64,000 bases of DNA from Leptolinea sp. HRD-7 (GCA_024363285.1 AP024710.1:2078001-2142000), one strand, 5' to 3'; numbered from the stretch's first letter, positions 33,648 to 42,893 are shown. Translations and numbers: made by a program. The notes: generated from the sequence alone by a model not told the origin.

Positions 33648-34466
33648 TCAGGATAGCGGTAAATGGTTGTCCGCGTTCCACCTGATGGTGTGGACGGAAA
33701 AGGTTTCTTTGATCGAGGTTCGAGCAAGATTTTCGAGTCCGGTGGTTTCGCCGGTGGAATACAAACGAATGGACCGATCGCCTTGCGGTTGCTGCAGGGT
33801 TTCCGGAAGCACACGAACGGCCTGCCGGGCGACAGCTGGCGCGGGATCGATCACTCGCACATTCGGGCCGGTGATCTGCTGAATTAACGGAATGACGAAA
33901 GGAAAGTGAGTACAGCCCATTACAATCGTATCGATGCCTTTTTCCAGCATTGGAAACAGCGCTTTTTCCAGAATGCGGCGGGTTTCATCACCTTCCAGAT
34001 TGCCGGCTTCGATCTGTTCCACCAGGCCCGGGCAGGTGTCTTCTAACACGGTAACCCCGCTGGCAAAGCGTTCGACCACTGACGCGTACAATTCCCCCTG
34101 GAAAGTGGCCGGTGTGGCGATCACCCCCACTACACCGGTATGGGTTTGTTCCGCGGCCGGTTTGACGGCCGGTTCCATTCCGACAAACGGAATGTTTGGA
34201 TAGGCTTTCCGCAATTTGTGCAGGGCGGCGGCTGATGCCGTGTTGCAGGCCACGATGATCTCGCCACAATGCTGCATCAGCAACCATCGGGTGATCTCAA
34301 AAGAAAACGCCTGCACCTCTTCCAGAGTACGGGGGCCATAAGGCACATGAGCCTGATCGGCCAGGTATATGATGGAATGCTCGGGCAATAGACCGGTCAA
34401 TTGACGTAGGACGGATAGTCCCCCAACGCCTGAGTCAAAAATACCGATCTTGCGTTCGCCCGTCAT
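33648..34466 (-). CDS. murI: Glutamate racemase
   Basis: Provides D-glutamate for peptidoglycan. The 272-residue protein has the paired catalytic cysteine motifs: VACNTASAAALHKLR near residue 70 and VMGCTHFPFV near 180. GIFDSGVGGLSVLRQL is at the N-terminus with the catalytic Asp. PEHSIIYLADQAHVPYG and PFVGMEPAVKPA are standard. Presence of murI implies peptidoglycan synthesis. It starts three bases after the amidotransferase gene. Confidence 0.95.
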   Translation of the reverse strand: MTGERKIGIFDSGVGGLSVLRQLTGLLPEHSIIYLADQAHVPYGPRTLEEVQAFSFEITRWLLMQHCGEIIVACNTASAAALHKLRKAYPNIPFVGMEPAVKPAAEQTHTGVVGVIATPATFQGELYASVVERFASGVTVLEDTCPGLVEQIEAGNLEGDETRRILEKALFPMLEKGIDTIVMGCTHFPFVIPLIQQITGPNVRVIDPAPAVARQAVRVLPETLQQPQGDRSIRLYSTGETTGLENLARTSIKETFSVHTIRWNADNHLPLS

Positions 34467-34469
34467 TGT

Positions 34470-35195
34470 CTATTCCTCCAACGTGGCTGCCCGGATAAAC
34501 GCGGAGAATATTGCCTGGTTGGGAGCTGAATCCGGAAGGCACTCCGGATGCCATTGCACACCCAGGAAGAAGGGATGAAACATAAACTCCACACCTTCGA
34601 TCAACCCGTCGGGTGACATGGCCGACATGGTCAGGTCCGGAGCCAGATCTTTGATTCCCTGGTGGTGCAGGCTGTTAACCTTCATCTGGTTTTGGCCTGT
34701 GATGGCTGTCAGATGGGTGTTTACTTTGATCATTACATTATGAGCGAGGTAATCGCGGGCGTAATCGGGGTAACAGGGATGTTTAAGCGCGCCTGGGAGT
34801 TGGTCGCTGATATCCGTATAAAGAGTACCACCCAACGCGACATTGATGACCTGCAGACCTCGGCAGATGCCCAGCAGAGGAATTTTGTTATCCGCGCAGT
34901 AATTTGCCAGGGCGATCTCGATTGAATCGCGGGTGGGGTCAACCCCGTAGACTTTCGGATGCGGTTCGCCATGGAACAATTCAGGGTTAATATCCGCGCC
35001 GCCGGTCAACAGAATGCCCCTGAAGCCGGAAACAACCTCGGCTAATTTTTCCACCGGTGTGTCCATCGGGAATACAACCGGTTCACCGCCAGCTTTTTCG
35101 ATGCTGGAAAAATAGGCCTCTTTGAGTCGTAGTTCTTTCGTGCGGTCCCGGGTTTCGTCCGCGCTGATGGTCACACCGATGCGGGGTTTGGTCAT
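34470..35195 (-). CDS. Class I glutamine amidotransferase, gamma-glutamyl-GABA hydrolase type
   Basis: A 241-residue PuuD-like amidase. The nucleophile elbow GICRGLQVINVALGG holds Cys near residue 110, and VQWHPECLPDSAPN near 215 supplies the catalytic His and Glu. LLTGGADINPELF near 78 is typical of the peptidase C26 group. It may release amino acids from gamma-glutamyl compounds; with murI next to it a role in glutamate recycling is possible but unproven. Confidence 0.88.
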   Translation of the reverse strand: MTKPRIGVTISADETRDRTKELRLKEAYFSSIEKAGGEPVVFPMDTPVEKLAEVVSGFRGILLTGGADINPELFHGEPHPKVYGVDPTRDSIEIALANYCADNKIPLLGICRGLQVINVALGGTLYTDISDQLPGALKHPCYPDYARDYLAHNVMIKVNTHLTAITGQNQMKVNSLHHQGIKDLAPDLTMSAMSPDGLIEGVEFMFHPFFLGVQWHPECLPDSAPNQAIFSAFIRAATLEE

Positions 35196-35224
35196 AATGT
35201 GTTTCCTGTCCTTTATAGCAAAAT

Positions 35225-35252
35225 GGGTGCAACCTCGGCGTAGGCTGCACCC
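35225..35252 (-). terminator. Hairpin downstream of rplS
   Basis: GGGTGCA and TGCACCC form a 7-bp stem around a 14-base loop 25 bases after the rplS stop. The T-tract on the minus strand is weak (TTTGCTATAAAG). Confidence 0.5.
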
Positions 35253-35277
35253 GGAAAGATCGAATTAGAAGGTGACT

Positions 35278-35625
35278 CTAGGAAAATTTCTGTTTAAGAC
35301 GGGCGGATTTACCCGTGCGGCCGCGGAGGAAGTACAGGCGGGCGCGGCGGACAACATTGTGCCGTTCCACAACCACTTTGTCGATGCGGGGTGATCGGGT
35401 GAGGAAAGAACGCTCCACACCGATACCGTTGCTGGCCATGCGGCGTACGGTGAAGGTGGAGTTAGTTCCATTGTTTTTGACATACAGAACCGTACCCTTA
35501 AATTCCTGGATACGTTCGCGGGTGCCTTCTTTGATTTTTACGTGAACCGAAACGGTATCGCCGGCACGCAGTTCGGGGATATTCGGATTTACCGGGGCCT
35601 CAACGGCAGTTAATATATCGCTCAT
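35278..35625 (-). CDS. rplS: Ribosomal protein L19
   Basis: A 115-residue large-subunit protein at the 30S-50S interface. Motifs: [76 protein letters not shown], all highly conserved. The ATG at 35625 is chosen because GGAAGG lies nine bases upstream; an in-frame TTG at 35643 overlaps that site. trmD and rimM are not adjacent, so the usual S16-L19 operon is broken here. Confidence 0.97.
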   Translation of the reverse strand: MSDILTAVEAPVNPNIPELRAGDTVSVHVKIKEGTRERIQEFKGTVLYVKNNGTNSTFTVRRMASNGIGVERSFLTRSPRIDKVVVERHNVVRRARLYFLRGRTGKSARLKQKFS

Positions 35626-35784
35626 TGTGATTATTCCTTCCAAGAAATTACCAGTTCCACGTCACCGCAAAAATCTGGTAAGCGGCGCGAAGAGAGATTA
35701 TATCACGATTTCATAGCAATTCCCCTGTGATCAGAGGAGAATCGCTTTATTTTGATTATTTCCAGACCATTATTTTACTTAAAA

Positions 35785-35825
35785 TTTGGGTCCCCTTCCA
35801 GTACCAATCTGGAAAGGGACCCAAA
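35785..35825 (-). terminator. Terminator of the sigma/anti-sigma transcript
   Basis: TTTGGGTCCCCTTCCAG and CTGGAAAGGGACCCAAA form a 17-bp stem with one mismatch and a seven-base loop, 20 bases after the stop. AATTTTAAG follows on the minus strand. Confidence 0.82.
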
Positions 35826-35844
35826 AAATATTCTTTATCTTCAA

Positions 35845-38319
35845 TTATCTGATGTATTTTTCATCTACAGCCTGAACAAACAGACTAACAGAACGTCCGT
35901 CCTGCAGCGATCCGGAAAATTCCCATAGAGGCTGCAAAACACGGGCAGGGTGATCTTCTGGCAAGTGTCCACCGGCAAAATCCATCAAGAGGTATACCAG
36001 CCGGGCGTTATTAATATTTACCTGACCGCTGATAAGATCCACAACACTTTCATCCGGCCCAATCTCCATCATTTGTGTGGATTGCGGTTGGATGTCACCC
36101 TGCGGGCGCCCGTTCATGTTCATCACGTCGCGAATAACCGGATAACCGCCCATTTTTTCGGGCAGTAGAACGCCTTCCACCGTGTTCAGTCCGCCGGCAT
36201 TCTGATCGTTGTTTTCGAAAGCCTGAGGAGGCAGGCGCAGCGAACTTCTCAGGATGTATTTTGTCCCATCGAGAGTGGTGAGCACAAAGACATTCTTCCC
36301 ATCAATACTGTTAGCTTCAATTGAGCCCTGCCATACGCCGATCTTCTCCGCCGGGTCTACCCGTTCATAACGATCGACAATGATCTCGGGGCTGTTCTTT
36401 GCCTGTCGATATGTGCCCCATAATCGCACCATCATGTGCAATTGATTTTCCAAACCGGTGAGCCTGTCACCCTGAAGGTTAGCACTCCATTCCAATTCGC
36501 CGTTATTGTCAAAAACATTGCCGTAGAACTGCGGAACGCGGGTTCCATTTGTTTTGACCAGCATGTAACCATTGATCTCTACCACCAATCCATCAATAGA
36601 ATCACCGGTTTTATACGGTGTAACTACTGCAGCGGGGTTAACCAGAGAATCTCCAGGCTGCAGATTGTCAAACCCGCCGGTGGTCGTGTTTCCGTGGAGG
36701 TTGGGGTATTTAAGGCACATATCACCTTCTCCGTTACCACCGCCGCCGCCACCACCGCCGCCACCTCCCCCGTTTCCTGCATCTGAGTAAGAGAAACCGG
36801 AGGAAAATGATGCGCACATTTCTGGACCTGCGAATATTCGCTCCCATTGGATGATCCCATCCTGTCGGAGAAAACCGGAGATCGAGGCTGGTTCTTTATC
36901 CGGCAGTCCCGCGGGAGGATTGGCAATGGGAAGCGTGCGTCCATCCAGGGTTGATATCGACGCGCTCTGCCCTGTTACCGTCAGTGTGCCCAGAAAACCC
37001 ATGTCTTCTAATGGAATACTGGCCGGTTCGATGGTTTCAACAATCAAGACGTTCTCCGATTTCATCGTACCGGTGATATGCATCACCTGCTCGTTGTCAG
37101 CCGCGATCTGCGGCAGGCTGCCTTCGAGGATCAGGTTGTCCATCATCACGATTGCCTGCCCGCCATCCGCTGAAGGGACAGATTGGGGAGTCCCAATCGT
37201 TTCAACTTTCTGACCGGCGGTATAGCGCACGACCCAGCTCTGACTGTTGACTGGCGGATAGTAACTGGCTACCTGATAGCCAAACCGGCCGCTGATATTT
37301 CCGCTGATCAGATCTTTCCAGGCTTCGGCGGCAGATCGAATGGGATAAATTCCGGCTTCTTGAAGATTCAGCGTCTGTCCGCGGATCGACTGTATGGTTC
37401 CGTCACCCGCTACGTTGACCACATATTCCGGACTGGTTGGTTCTGTAAACAGAAGCGCGTATTTTCCATCCATGCGACGGCTGATATACACTTCGTTTGT
37501 GTTCAACTTCCCGGGTTCAACGGAATAATCAAAATCCAATAATCCCCGTGATTTCATGAACGCAACAGCAACTTCCGCCCTTTGTTGGAATGGCAGAGAT
37601 ACTGTGTGGTTGTCATTTTCCCGCGTAACATCCGGCCGGAAGGTAAAAGACATATTCTGTCCGAATACATCCAACTCTGACAGGCCATCGATCACTATAT
37701 ACGATATGAAATCTTGTTGACCGGAGCCGCGCGAATAGATCTGTCCTTTCAGTCCAAACTTGTCGGCCAGATCGCGGATGTTCTCCAGGGAAACTTCAGG
37801 GCGATTTACAGACCGGTACACTTTCGCGGATGTCGGATCAGAGGGAAGGTTCGCCTGTAATGTCCACTGGGCATTAGGAAATTGTTCGCTCAGATTCACA
37901 CTGGCCTGCACGCTGGAGGGACCAAGCAGCGGTAGAAATGGTAATTCCGTTGGGACAATCGTTGGAACCAGCGCCACCTGAGATGTGACAACAGACGGTG
38001 TCACATTGGAGACTGCCACCGGGGGAATTGGCTGCCGCAAAAAAGGCAATCCAAAGAGCAGAATTAAGATCGCCGCCGCCCCGCCGGCAAACGCCAGCCA
38101 GAAGTTCCGGAGTTTGAACATTGACGGTTTATTCGCGGGATGCCGCAGCCATAACCGGTTTGAAAGGTCTTCCACAAACCGGCTATCCGGTGGGTTGGAT
38201 TGAGCCTGTCTCATAAGGTCCTCCGCGAATTTCTGTTCATCCAGGGGCAGATCGGCAGGCAGGTCAGAAAGAAGACGGTCAAGCTCACCGGATGGATCAT
38301 TCATTTCTGGAGTAGTCAT
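35845..38319 (-). CDS. Large membrane-anchored protein, candidate anti-sigma factor
   Basis: An 824-residue protein encoded directly after an ECF sigma factor, with a four-base overlap. The first 75 residues are cytoplasmic, acidic and helical (LDRLLSDLPADLPLDEQKF). A single membrane helix lies at about 75-97 (FWLAFAGGAAAILILLFGLPFL). The remaining 720 residues should be outside: a Pro/Val/Thr-rich linker, then several beta-rich domains. A run of twelve glycines with flanking Asn is near residue 525, splitting the outer part in two. No zinc-type HxxxCxxC anti-sigma motif is seen. The role as anti-sigma is inferred from gene order and topology. Confidence 0.75.
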   Translation of the reverse strand: MTTPEMNDPSGELDRLLSDLPADLPLDEQKFAEDLMRQAQSNPPDSRFVEDLSNRLWLRHPANKPSMFKLRNFWLAFAGGAAAILILLFGLPFLRQPIPPVAVSNVTPSVVTSQVALVPTIVPTELPFLPLLGPSSVQASVNLSEQFPNAQWTLQANLPSDPTSAKVYRSVNRPEVSLENIRDLADKFGLKGQIYSRGSGQQDFISYIVIDGLSELDVFGQNMSFTFRPDVTRENDNHTVSLPFQQRAEVAVAFMKSRGLLDFDYSVEPGKLNTNEVYISRRMDGKYALLFTEPTSPEYVVNVAGDGTIQSIRGQTLNLQEAGIYPIRSAAEAWKDLISGNISGRFGYQVASYYPPVNSQSWVVRYTAGQKVETIGTPQSVPSADGGQAIVMMDNLILEGSLPQIAADNEQVMHITGTMKSENVLIVETIEPASIPLEDMGFLGTLTVTGQSASISTLDGRTLPIANPPAGLPDKEPASISGFLRQDGIIQWERIFAGPEMCASFSSGFSYSDAGNGGGGGGGGGGGGNGEGDMCLKYPNLHGNTTTGGFDNLQPGDSLVNPAAVVTPYKTGDSIDGLVVEINGYMLVKTNGTRVPQFYGNVFDNNGELEWSANLQGDRLTGLENQLHMMVRLWGTYRQAKNSPEIIVDRYERVDPAEKIGVWQGSIEANSIDGKNVFVLTTLDGTKYILRSSLRLPPQAFENNDQNAGGLNTVEGVLLPEKMGGYPVIRDVMNMNGRPQGDIQPQSTQMMEIGPDESVVDLISGQVNINNARLVYLLMDFAGGHLPEDHPARVLQPLWEFSGSLQDGRSVSLFVQAVDEKYIR

Positions 38320-38954
38320 TTCTCCTCCATTTCATACTCGCAGACCAGATTCTTTCGCAGGTCCTGCAGGGCACGATAAACAAGGTTTCGCACAGCACCC
38401 TCACTTTTCGAAAGCAGCCGGGCGATCTCGGAAGAGCTCAACTGGCCATACACGCGCAAAGTCAGGGCTTCCACCCGTTCCGGGTCCATGGTCTGAAGGG
38501 AACGATTGATCTCATCCAATCGCAGTTTGTGGTCAATAGCCTCTTCTAGCAAGCCGTTCAGGTTCTCTGCCATTTCAAGTGGCAGCGGGGTTGGACGGCG
38601 GTAATGGTCAGCCAGTTTACGGCGAGCGATGCCAAATAACCAGACTGAGAAATTTCCCTGTTTTCTATAACCCTGTAAACCTTCCAGCGCGGCAAGAAAG
38701 GTTTGCGATGTCAGGTCTTCCGCCTCTTCACGGCTGCCGGTTCGAATCAGATGGTACGCGAACACCCGGTTGACATTCTGTCGGTAGAGTTCGTCAAACG
38801 CCTGCGGATCTCGAATGGCATTTGAGATAATTTCCGCCTCCCGTTCCGGAGACAGTTCATCCATTTGATCAATATGGAACAGCATCCGCATAAGCCGGAT
38901 GACCAACCCGGGAGGCGCGGATATCTTAGACAATGGGATCGTAATATTCGTCAT
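38316..38954 (-). CDS. ECF-type RNA polymerase sigma factor
   Basis: A 212-residue sigma factor with regions 2 and 4 only. Region 2: AFDELYRQNVNRVFAYHLIRTGSREEAEDLTSQTFLAAL near 55-95. Region 4: TMDPERVEALTLRVYGQLSSSEIARLLSKSEGAVRNLVYRALQDLRK at the C-terminus, with the HTH at SSSEIARLLSKSEGAVRNLV. The N-terminal 40 residues are an extension. AAAGGA six bases upstream supports the start at 38954. Cotranscribed with the large membrane protein, which probably holds it inactive until a surface signal arrives. Confidence 0.93.
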   Translation of the reverse strand: MTNITIPLSKISAPPGLVIRLMRMLFHIDQMDELSPEREAEIISNAIRDPQAFDELYRQNVNRVFAYHLIRTGSREEAEDLTSQTFLAALEGLQGYRKQGNFSVWLFGIARRKLADHYRRPTPLPLEMAENLNGLLEEAIDHKLRLDEINRSLQTMDPERVEALTLRVYGQLSSSEIARLLSKSEGAVRNLVYRALQDLRKNLVCEYEMEEK

Positions 38955-39058
38955 GATCTTTCCTTTATTTGATGATTTGCATGCATGCTGCTATTTAAAC
39001 AGTCGCAGAAATCCATGATTTGTCACACCATTTCTCGATATTCCCCCTTGATATTCTA

Positions 39059-40918
39059 TTAATCCAATGAAGCTCGAAGCGAAGCGACAACGTCCGCGTT
39101 CATACCGGGAACAGCTGCCAGTTGTTCATCACTGGCAGCCAGTATGTTTTCAATTGAACCGAATTGTTTTAGAAGAGCTTTACGCCGGGCGGGGCCAATG
39201 CCCTTCACTTTGTCTAACCGCGAAGCCAGACCTTCCTTCGTACGGCGGTTGCGGTGCGCCGTGATGGCAAAGCGGTGCGCTTCGTCTCGTACGCGTTGAA
39301 CCAGGTACAGCCCTTGCGAATGTCGGGGCAGGATCAGTGGATCTGATTGATGCGGGAAGAAGAGCTCCTCTTCCTGCTTGGCCAGTCCGGCCAGAGTAAA
39401 CATCCCTGTTAGCCCCAGTTCGTCCATCACTTTAACAGCCCGGCTGAGCTGTCCCTTGCCGCCGTCTACGATCAGCAGATCCGGGAGGCGCGAGAAAGAT
39501 TCGTCATTCTTTTTCCCCACATCCGACTGTTCCTGAGCGGCCAGCCAGCGTTTGAAACGGCGGGTGAGGGCTTCTTCCATGCTGGCAAAGTCATCCGGTC
39601 CATCCACTGTTTGGATGTTGAAGCGCCGGTACATTTTTTTATTAGGAACACCCTGTTCAAAAACCACCATGCTGGCCACAGAATTTGTGCCCTGCGTATT
39701 GGAGATATCGAAGCATTCGATACGGTTGGGCGGCTCGTTCATTTTCAAAGCCTGCTGCAGTTCTGTCAGGGCTTCCGTTTGTTTATTGGTATCCGCCTGC
39801 CACTGGTTGCGCAGGGCAGTCAGCGTTTCAACCGCGTTGTTAGTGGCCATCTGCACCAGGTCACGCCCCTGACCGGTCGTGGGTACTTTTATGCGTACTT
39901 TCTTTCCGCCGCGCCGGGTATTCAGCCACTCTTCAATGATGCGGTGCTCTTCGATTTCTTGAGGAAGCAAAACCTGTGACGGTACATTGGCGGCATCCAC
40001 GTAGAACTGCTTCAGGAACTCTGAGACCACTTCACTATCGTTGACTTCTTCGGTGCCTTCAAGAATGAAGTATTCACGGCCGATCAACTTGCCGCTGCGG
40101 ATGAAGAATATCTGCACACAGGCTTCGCCATCCGCCCGTGCCATGGCGATAATGTCACTATCAACCTGATTGGTGGAGACAACCTTCTGTTTTTCCACCA
40201 CTTTTTCAATGGCGGTGATCTGGTCGCGGATAGTGGCGGCTTTTTCGAACTTCAGGTCATCCGATGCTGCCAGCATCTCTTTCTTCAGGCGGTTAACAAT
40301 CGGGTCAGTGCGGCCCTGAAGAAAGCCGCACAGGTCGTCGATCATCTGGCGGTACGATTTGGCGTCAATCGCACCGATGCACGGCGCGGTGCATAGCTTG
40401 ATGTCGTGATACAAACAGGCACGCGCATCCTGACCGGTGATCTCGCGGTCACAGGAGAGATACGGGAAGATGCGCCGTAGCAGATCAAGTGTCTGGTGCA
40501 CAGCCCACACACTAGTGTATGGGCCGAAATAACGCGAGCCGTCCTGTTCCATCAGTCGGGTGATAGTCACCTTGGGGAAAGGTTCCGCCCAGTGGACTTT
40601 GATGTACGGGTAGCGCTTGTCGTCTTTCAGCCGGATGTTGTACTGCGGCCGGTAGCGCTTGATCAGATTCATTTCCAGGATCAGCGCTTCCAGTTCGGAG
40701 CCGACGACGATCCATTCGATATTGGCGATATGTTTTACCAGTTGGCGGGTTTTAAAATCCAGACGGTTTTCGTTCTGGAAATAACTGCGCACCCGGTTGC
40801 GCAGAATAATGGCCTTACCGACGTAAATAACCTTGCCGTTGATATCTTTATAGATATAACAGCCGGGTTTTTGAGGCAGGTTATCGAGAATACCCTGAAG
40901 GTGAGCCGGAATGTCCAT
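39059..40918 (-). CDS. uvrC: Excinuclease ABC subunit C
   Basis: Makes the two incisions in nucleotide excision repair. From ATG 40918 it is 619 residues, starting MDIPAHLQGILDNLPQKPGCYIYKD as is usual; an ATG 36 bases upstream is less likely since a -10 box falls between. The GIY-YIG nuclease is at the N-terminus (GCYIYKDINGKVIYVGKA). A cysteine-rich segment near residue 150 (CDREITGQDARACLYHDIKLCTAPC) matches the [4Fe-4S]-binding pattern of UvrC. UVR, RNase H-like (ECFDISNTQGTNSVASMV, LLIVDGGKGQLSRA) and helix-hairpin-helix (VKGIGPARRKALLKQFG) parts follow. Confidence 0.96.
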   Translation of the reverse strand: MDIPAHLQGILDNLPQKPGCYIYKDINGKVIYVGKAIILRNRVRSYFQNENRLDFKTRQLVKHIANIEWIVVGSELEALILEMNLIKRYRPQYNIRLKDDKRYPYIKVHWAEPFPKVTITRLMEQDGSRYFGPYTSVWAVHQTLDLLRRIFPYLSCDREITGQDARACLYHDIKLCTAPCIGAIDAKSYRQMIDDLCGFLQGRTDPIVNRLKKEMLAASDDLKFEKAATIRDQITAIEKVVEKQKVVSTNQVDSDIIAMARADGEACVQIFFIRSGKLIGREYFILEGTEEVNDSEVVSEFLKQFYVDAANVPSQVLLPQEIEEHRIIEEWLNTRRGGKKVRIKVPTTGQGRDLVQMATNNAVETLTALRNQWQADTNKQTEALTELQQALKMNEPPNRIECFDISNTQGTNSVASMVVFEQGVPNKKMYRRFNIQTVDGPDDFASMEEALTRRFKRWLAAQEQSDVGKKNDESFSRLPDLLIVDGGKGQLSRAVKVMDELGLTGMFTLAGLAKQEEELFFPHQSDPLILPRHSQGLYLVQRVRDEAHRFAITAHRNRRTKEGLASRLDKVKGIGPARRKALLKQFGSIENILAASDEQLAAVPGMNADVVASLRASLD

Positions 40919-40936
40919 AAGTGAATAACACGATCC

Positions 40937-40959
40937 AGTATAAACCGGCATCATGCCGG
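40937..40959 (-). promoter_or_regulatory. uvrC -10 box with adjoining perfect palindrome
   Basis: TATACT on the minus strand (40937-40942) ends 18 bases before ATG 40918. Just upstream, at 40945-40959, is a perfect palindrome of 7-bp arms around one base (CCGGCAT C ATGCCGG), located in the promoter spacer. It is a candidate repressor site; the -35 (CGAACC) is weak. Confidence 0.5.
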
Positions 40960-41036
40960 GGTTCGATAATGTGTTCTACTCTACCAATAATACCGTATTA
41001 TTAGACCGGGGAAGAAAAATTCCCCATGGAAAGAGC

Positions 41037-42104
41037 TTACTCGACTGTGATCCCGCTTCCGGTTTCCACGAAGCCGATCTCCCAGACTGGTTGATCCATC
41101 GCGGAAGCTTTTAATATAAATTCATCCACCCTGTCTTCCGGGACGCTCATCAGCAAACCGCCGCTGGTCTGCGGGTCAAACAACAGCATACGGCGCTGTT
41201 CTTCAATGCCATCCGCGAAGGTGACGTTACCGCCGAAGAATTCTTTATTGTCAAAAGCGCCGCCGGGGAAGGTTTCCATGCGCGCGTACTTCATGGCGCC
41301 ATCCAAAAGCGGGAATTTATCCATAGAAAAGCGCATTCGCATACCGCTGGCTTTACCCATTTCCGCGGCGTGACCAAGCAGACTATAGCCGGTGATATCC
41401 GTAGCGCCAAGCAGGTCAACTGCCCTTGCCAGCCGGGATGCATCGCGGTTCAGGCGTTTCATCCAGCCTACCGCCTGTTCAAGATCAGCCGGGTCAACTT
41501 TCTCACGTTTCAACGCGGTGGTGGTCACACCAAAGCCCAGCGGTTTGGTGAGGAAAAGCCGGTCACCGGATTTCGCTCCGGCTTTGGTGAAGCTCTGCCC
41601 ATGAGGGACAAACCCCAGTACCACCAGCCCGAACTTGGGTTCTTTATCCTGCACAGTGTGACCGCCAGCGATCACCACACCGGCTTCGCGGGCTTTTTCC
41701 GCTGCTCCTCGGATGATCTCGGCGGATATTTCAACCGGAAGATTGGGGGGCAGGGCGGCCACATTCAATGCCAGGAAGGGTTCGCCACCCATGGCATAAA
41801 TATCAGACAGGCTGTTGGCAGCCGCAATCGCCCCGTAATCGTACGGGTCATCCACAACCGGGGTGAAAAAATCGGTTGTGACGACCAGATCGCGGGTGTC
41901 ATCCAGTTTCCAAACCGCGGCATCATCCGGCGAATCCAACCCGACCAACAGATCAGGGAAGGACATCGCGCCGAACGTGTCTTTAACCGGGCGCAGAACC
42001 TGCGCCAACGCTTGCGCGTTTAGTTTGGACGCTCAACCAGCGCAACTGGATAAGGTAGTGAGCCGGACTTCTTTTCCGGATGTGGAATGAATGGCATTAT
42101 CCAT
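41037..42104 (-). CDS. selD: Selenide, water dikinase (SelD), itself a predicted selenoprotein
   Basis: Makes selenophosphate from selenide and ATP for Sec-tRNA synthesis. Reading from ATG 42104, the N-terminus is EVRLTTLSSCAG, then UGA at codon 24, then ASKLNAQALAQVLRPVKDTFG. This aligns with E. coli SelD, where Cys17 and Lys20 are essential: UGA takes the Cys place and Lys27 the Lys place. With UGA read as Sec the protein is 355 residues, the normal length. Downstream motifs include DDAAVWKLDD, AANSLSDIYAMGGEP and GGHTVQDKEPKFG. A -10 box (TACAAT) ends seven bases before this ATG, supporting the start. A call from TTG 42008 would lack the active site. Confidence 0.93.
41990..42006 (-). promoter_or_regulatory. 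SECIS-like hairpin in selD
   Basis: On the mRNA, GGCGCA-GGUUC-UGCGCC forms a perfect 6-bp stem with a five-base loop. The loop starts about 32 bases after the UGA, in the range reported for bacterial SECIS elements. Its tip (GCAGGUUCUGC) closely resembles the GCAGGUCUGC tip of the E. coli fdhF SECIS, recognised by SelB. Confidence 0.8.
42033..42035 (-). other. In-frame UGA predicted to encode selenocysteine (selD codon 24)
   Basis: This TGA is in frame with both the conserved SelD N-terminus upstream and the whole SelD body downstream. It occupies the position of the catalytic Cys and is followed by a SECIS-like hairpin. Confidence 0.9.
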
Positions 42105-42111
42105 GCAACAA

Positions 42112-42117
42112 ATTGTA
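42112..42117 (-). promoter_or_regulatory. -10 box of selD (leaderless)
   Basis: TGTTACAAT (extended -10 and hexamer) on the minus strand, seven bases before the selD ATG. No ribosome binding site is present, so the transcript should start at or next to the ATG. Confidence 0.55.
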
Positions 42118-42119
42118 AC

Positions 42120-42893
42120 ATGGCCAATTTATCTGTACCAACACAGCGGGATGTCCCGTGGATTTTTCTATCTCCGCATCTGGATGATGCGGTGTTTTCG
42201 TGCGGTGGACTGCTTTCATATCTCGCGGAACAGGGGGTTCCTACAAAGATTGTGACGGTATTTTCTGAACAAATCTCCGATCCCGCTGATTTCACCGAAT
42301 ACGCGCGGACATTGCATGCGCGCTGGGAGACCGGTGATGATCCGTACCGCATCCGCAAGCAGGAAGATTCAAATGCCTGCCGACTGCTGGGCGCGGAACA
42401 GGTCCATCTCGGTTTCCATGATTGCATTTACCGTACATTACCGGATGGTTCGCCGGTTGTTTCATCTGATGAAGAATTATTCGGTGAGATCAAACCGGGA
42501 GAAGATGCCCTTATCCGGCGGGTGACTGAAAGGATCGCCGGGATCACCAATGGTAAACACGTTTGTGTGTGTCCTCTGGGTTTGGGTCACCATATAGACC
42601 ACCAGATCACCCGGCGCGCGGCGGAAATGTCACTGAAACCATTGTATTACGCCGATCTGCCGTACGCATTGAGTCTTCCAATACAGGTGCTAGCTGGCAT
42701 GACACGTCTTTCTTTCAATATTCCAGATCGGAACGCGGCAGAATGGGCCAGGGCCAATCTAATGTACGCCTCCCAGATATCAACTTTCTGGAAAAGCCCG
42801 CTCGATATGGTTGACCAGTACAACGCCTTTTTGGAAGCCTACAACGGTTGGCCGATGTGGATGGAAGTACCTGAACCGGAAGGGGAGAAGTAG
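42120..42893 (+). CDS. PIG-L/LmbE family deacetylase
   Basis: A 257-residue zinc-dependent N-deacetylase homologue. LSPHLDDAVFSCGG near residue 18 gives the His and Asp-Asp zinc/catalytic residues, and LGLGHHIDHQITRRA near 155 the second His pair. The family deacetylates GlcNAc-containing small molecules or glycans. It is divergent from selD, with only 15 bases between starts; an ATG at 42087 would overlap selD. No ribosome binding site favours either start. The substrate is unknown. Confidence 0.85.
   Translation: MANLSVPTQRDVPWIFLSPHLDDAVFSCGGLLSYLAEQGVPTKIVTVFSEQISDPADFTEYARTLHARWETGDDPYRIRKQEDSNACRLLGAEQVHLGFHDCIYRTLPDGSPVVSSDEELFGEIKPGEDALIRRVTERIAGITNGKHVCVCPLGLGHHIDHQITRRAAEMSLKPLYYADLPYALSLPIQVLAGMTRLSFNIPDRNAAEWARANLMYASQISTFWKSPLDMVDQYNAFLEAYNGWPMWMEVPEPEGEK

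Noticed and set aside
41037-42008. selD beginning at TTG 42008 as a shortened protein
   Set aside because: It would lack the catalytic residue and Lys; the upstream frame through the UGA has clear SelD sequence.
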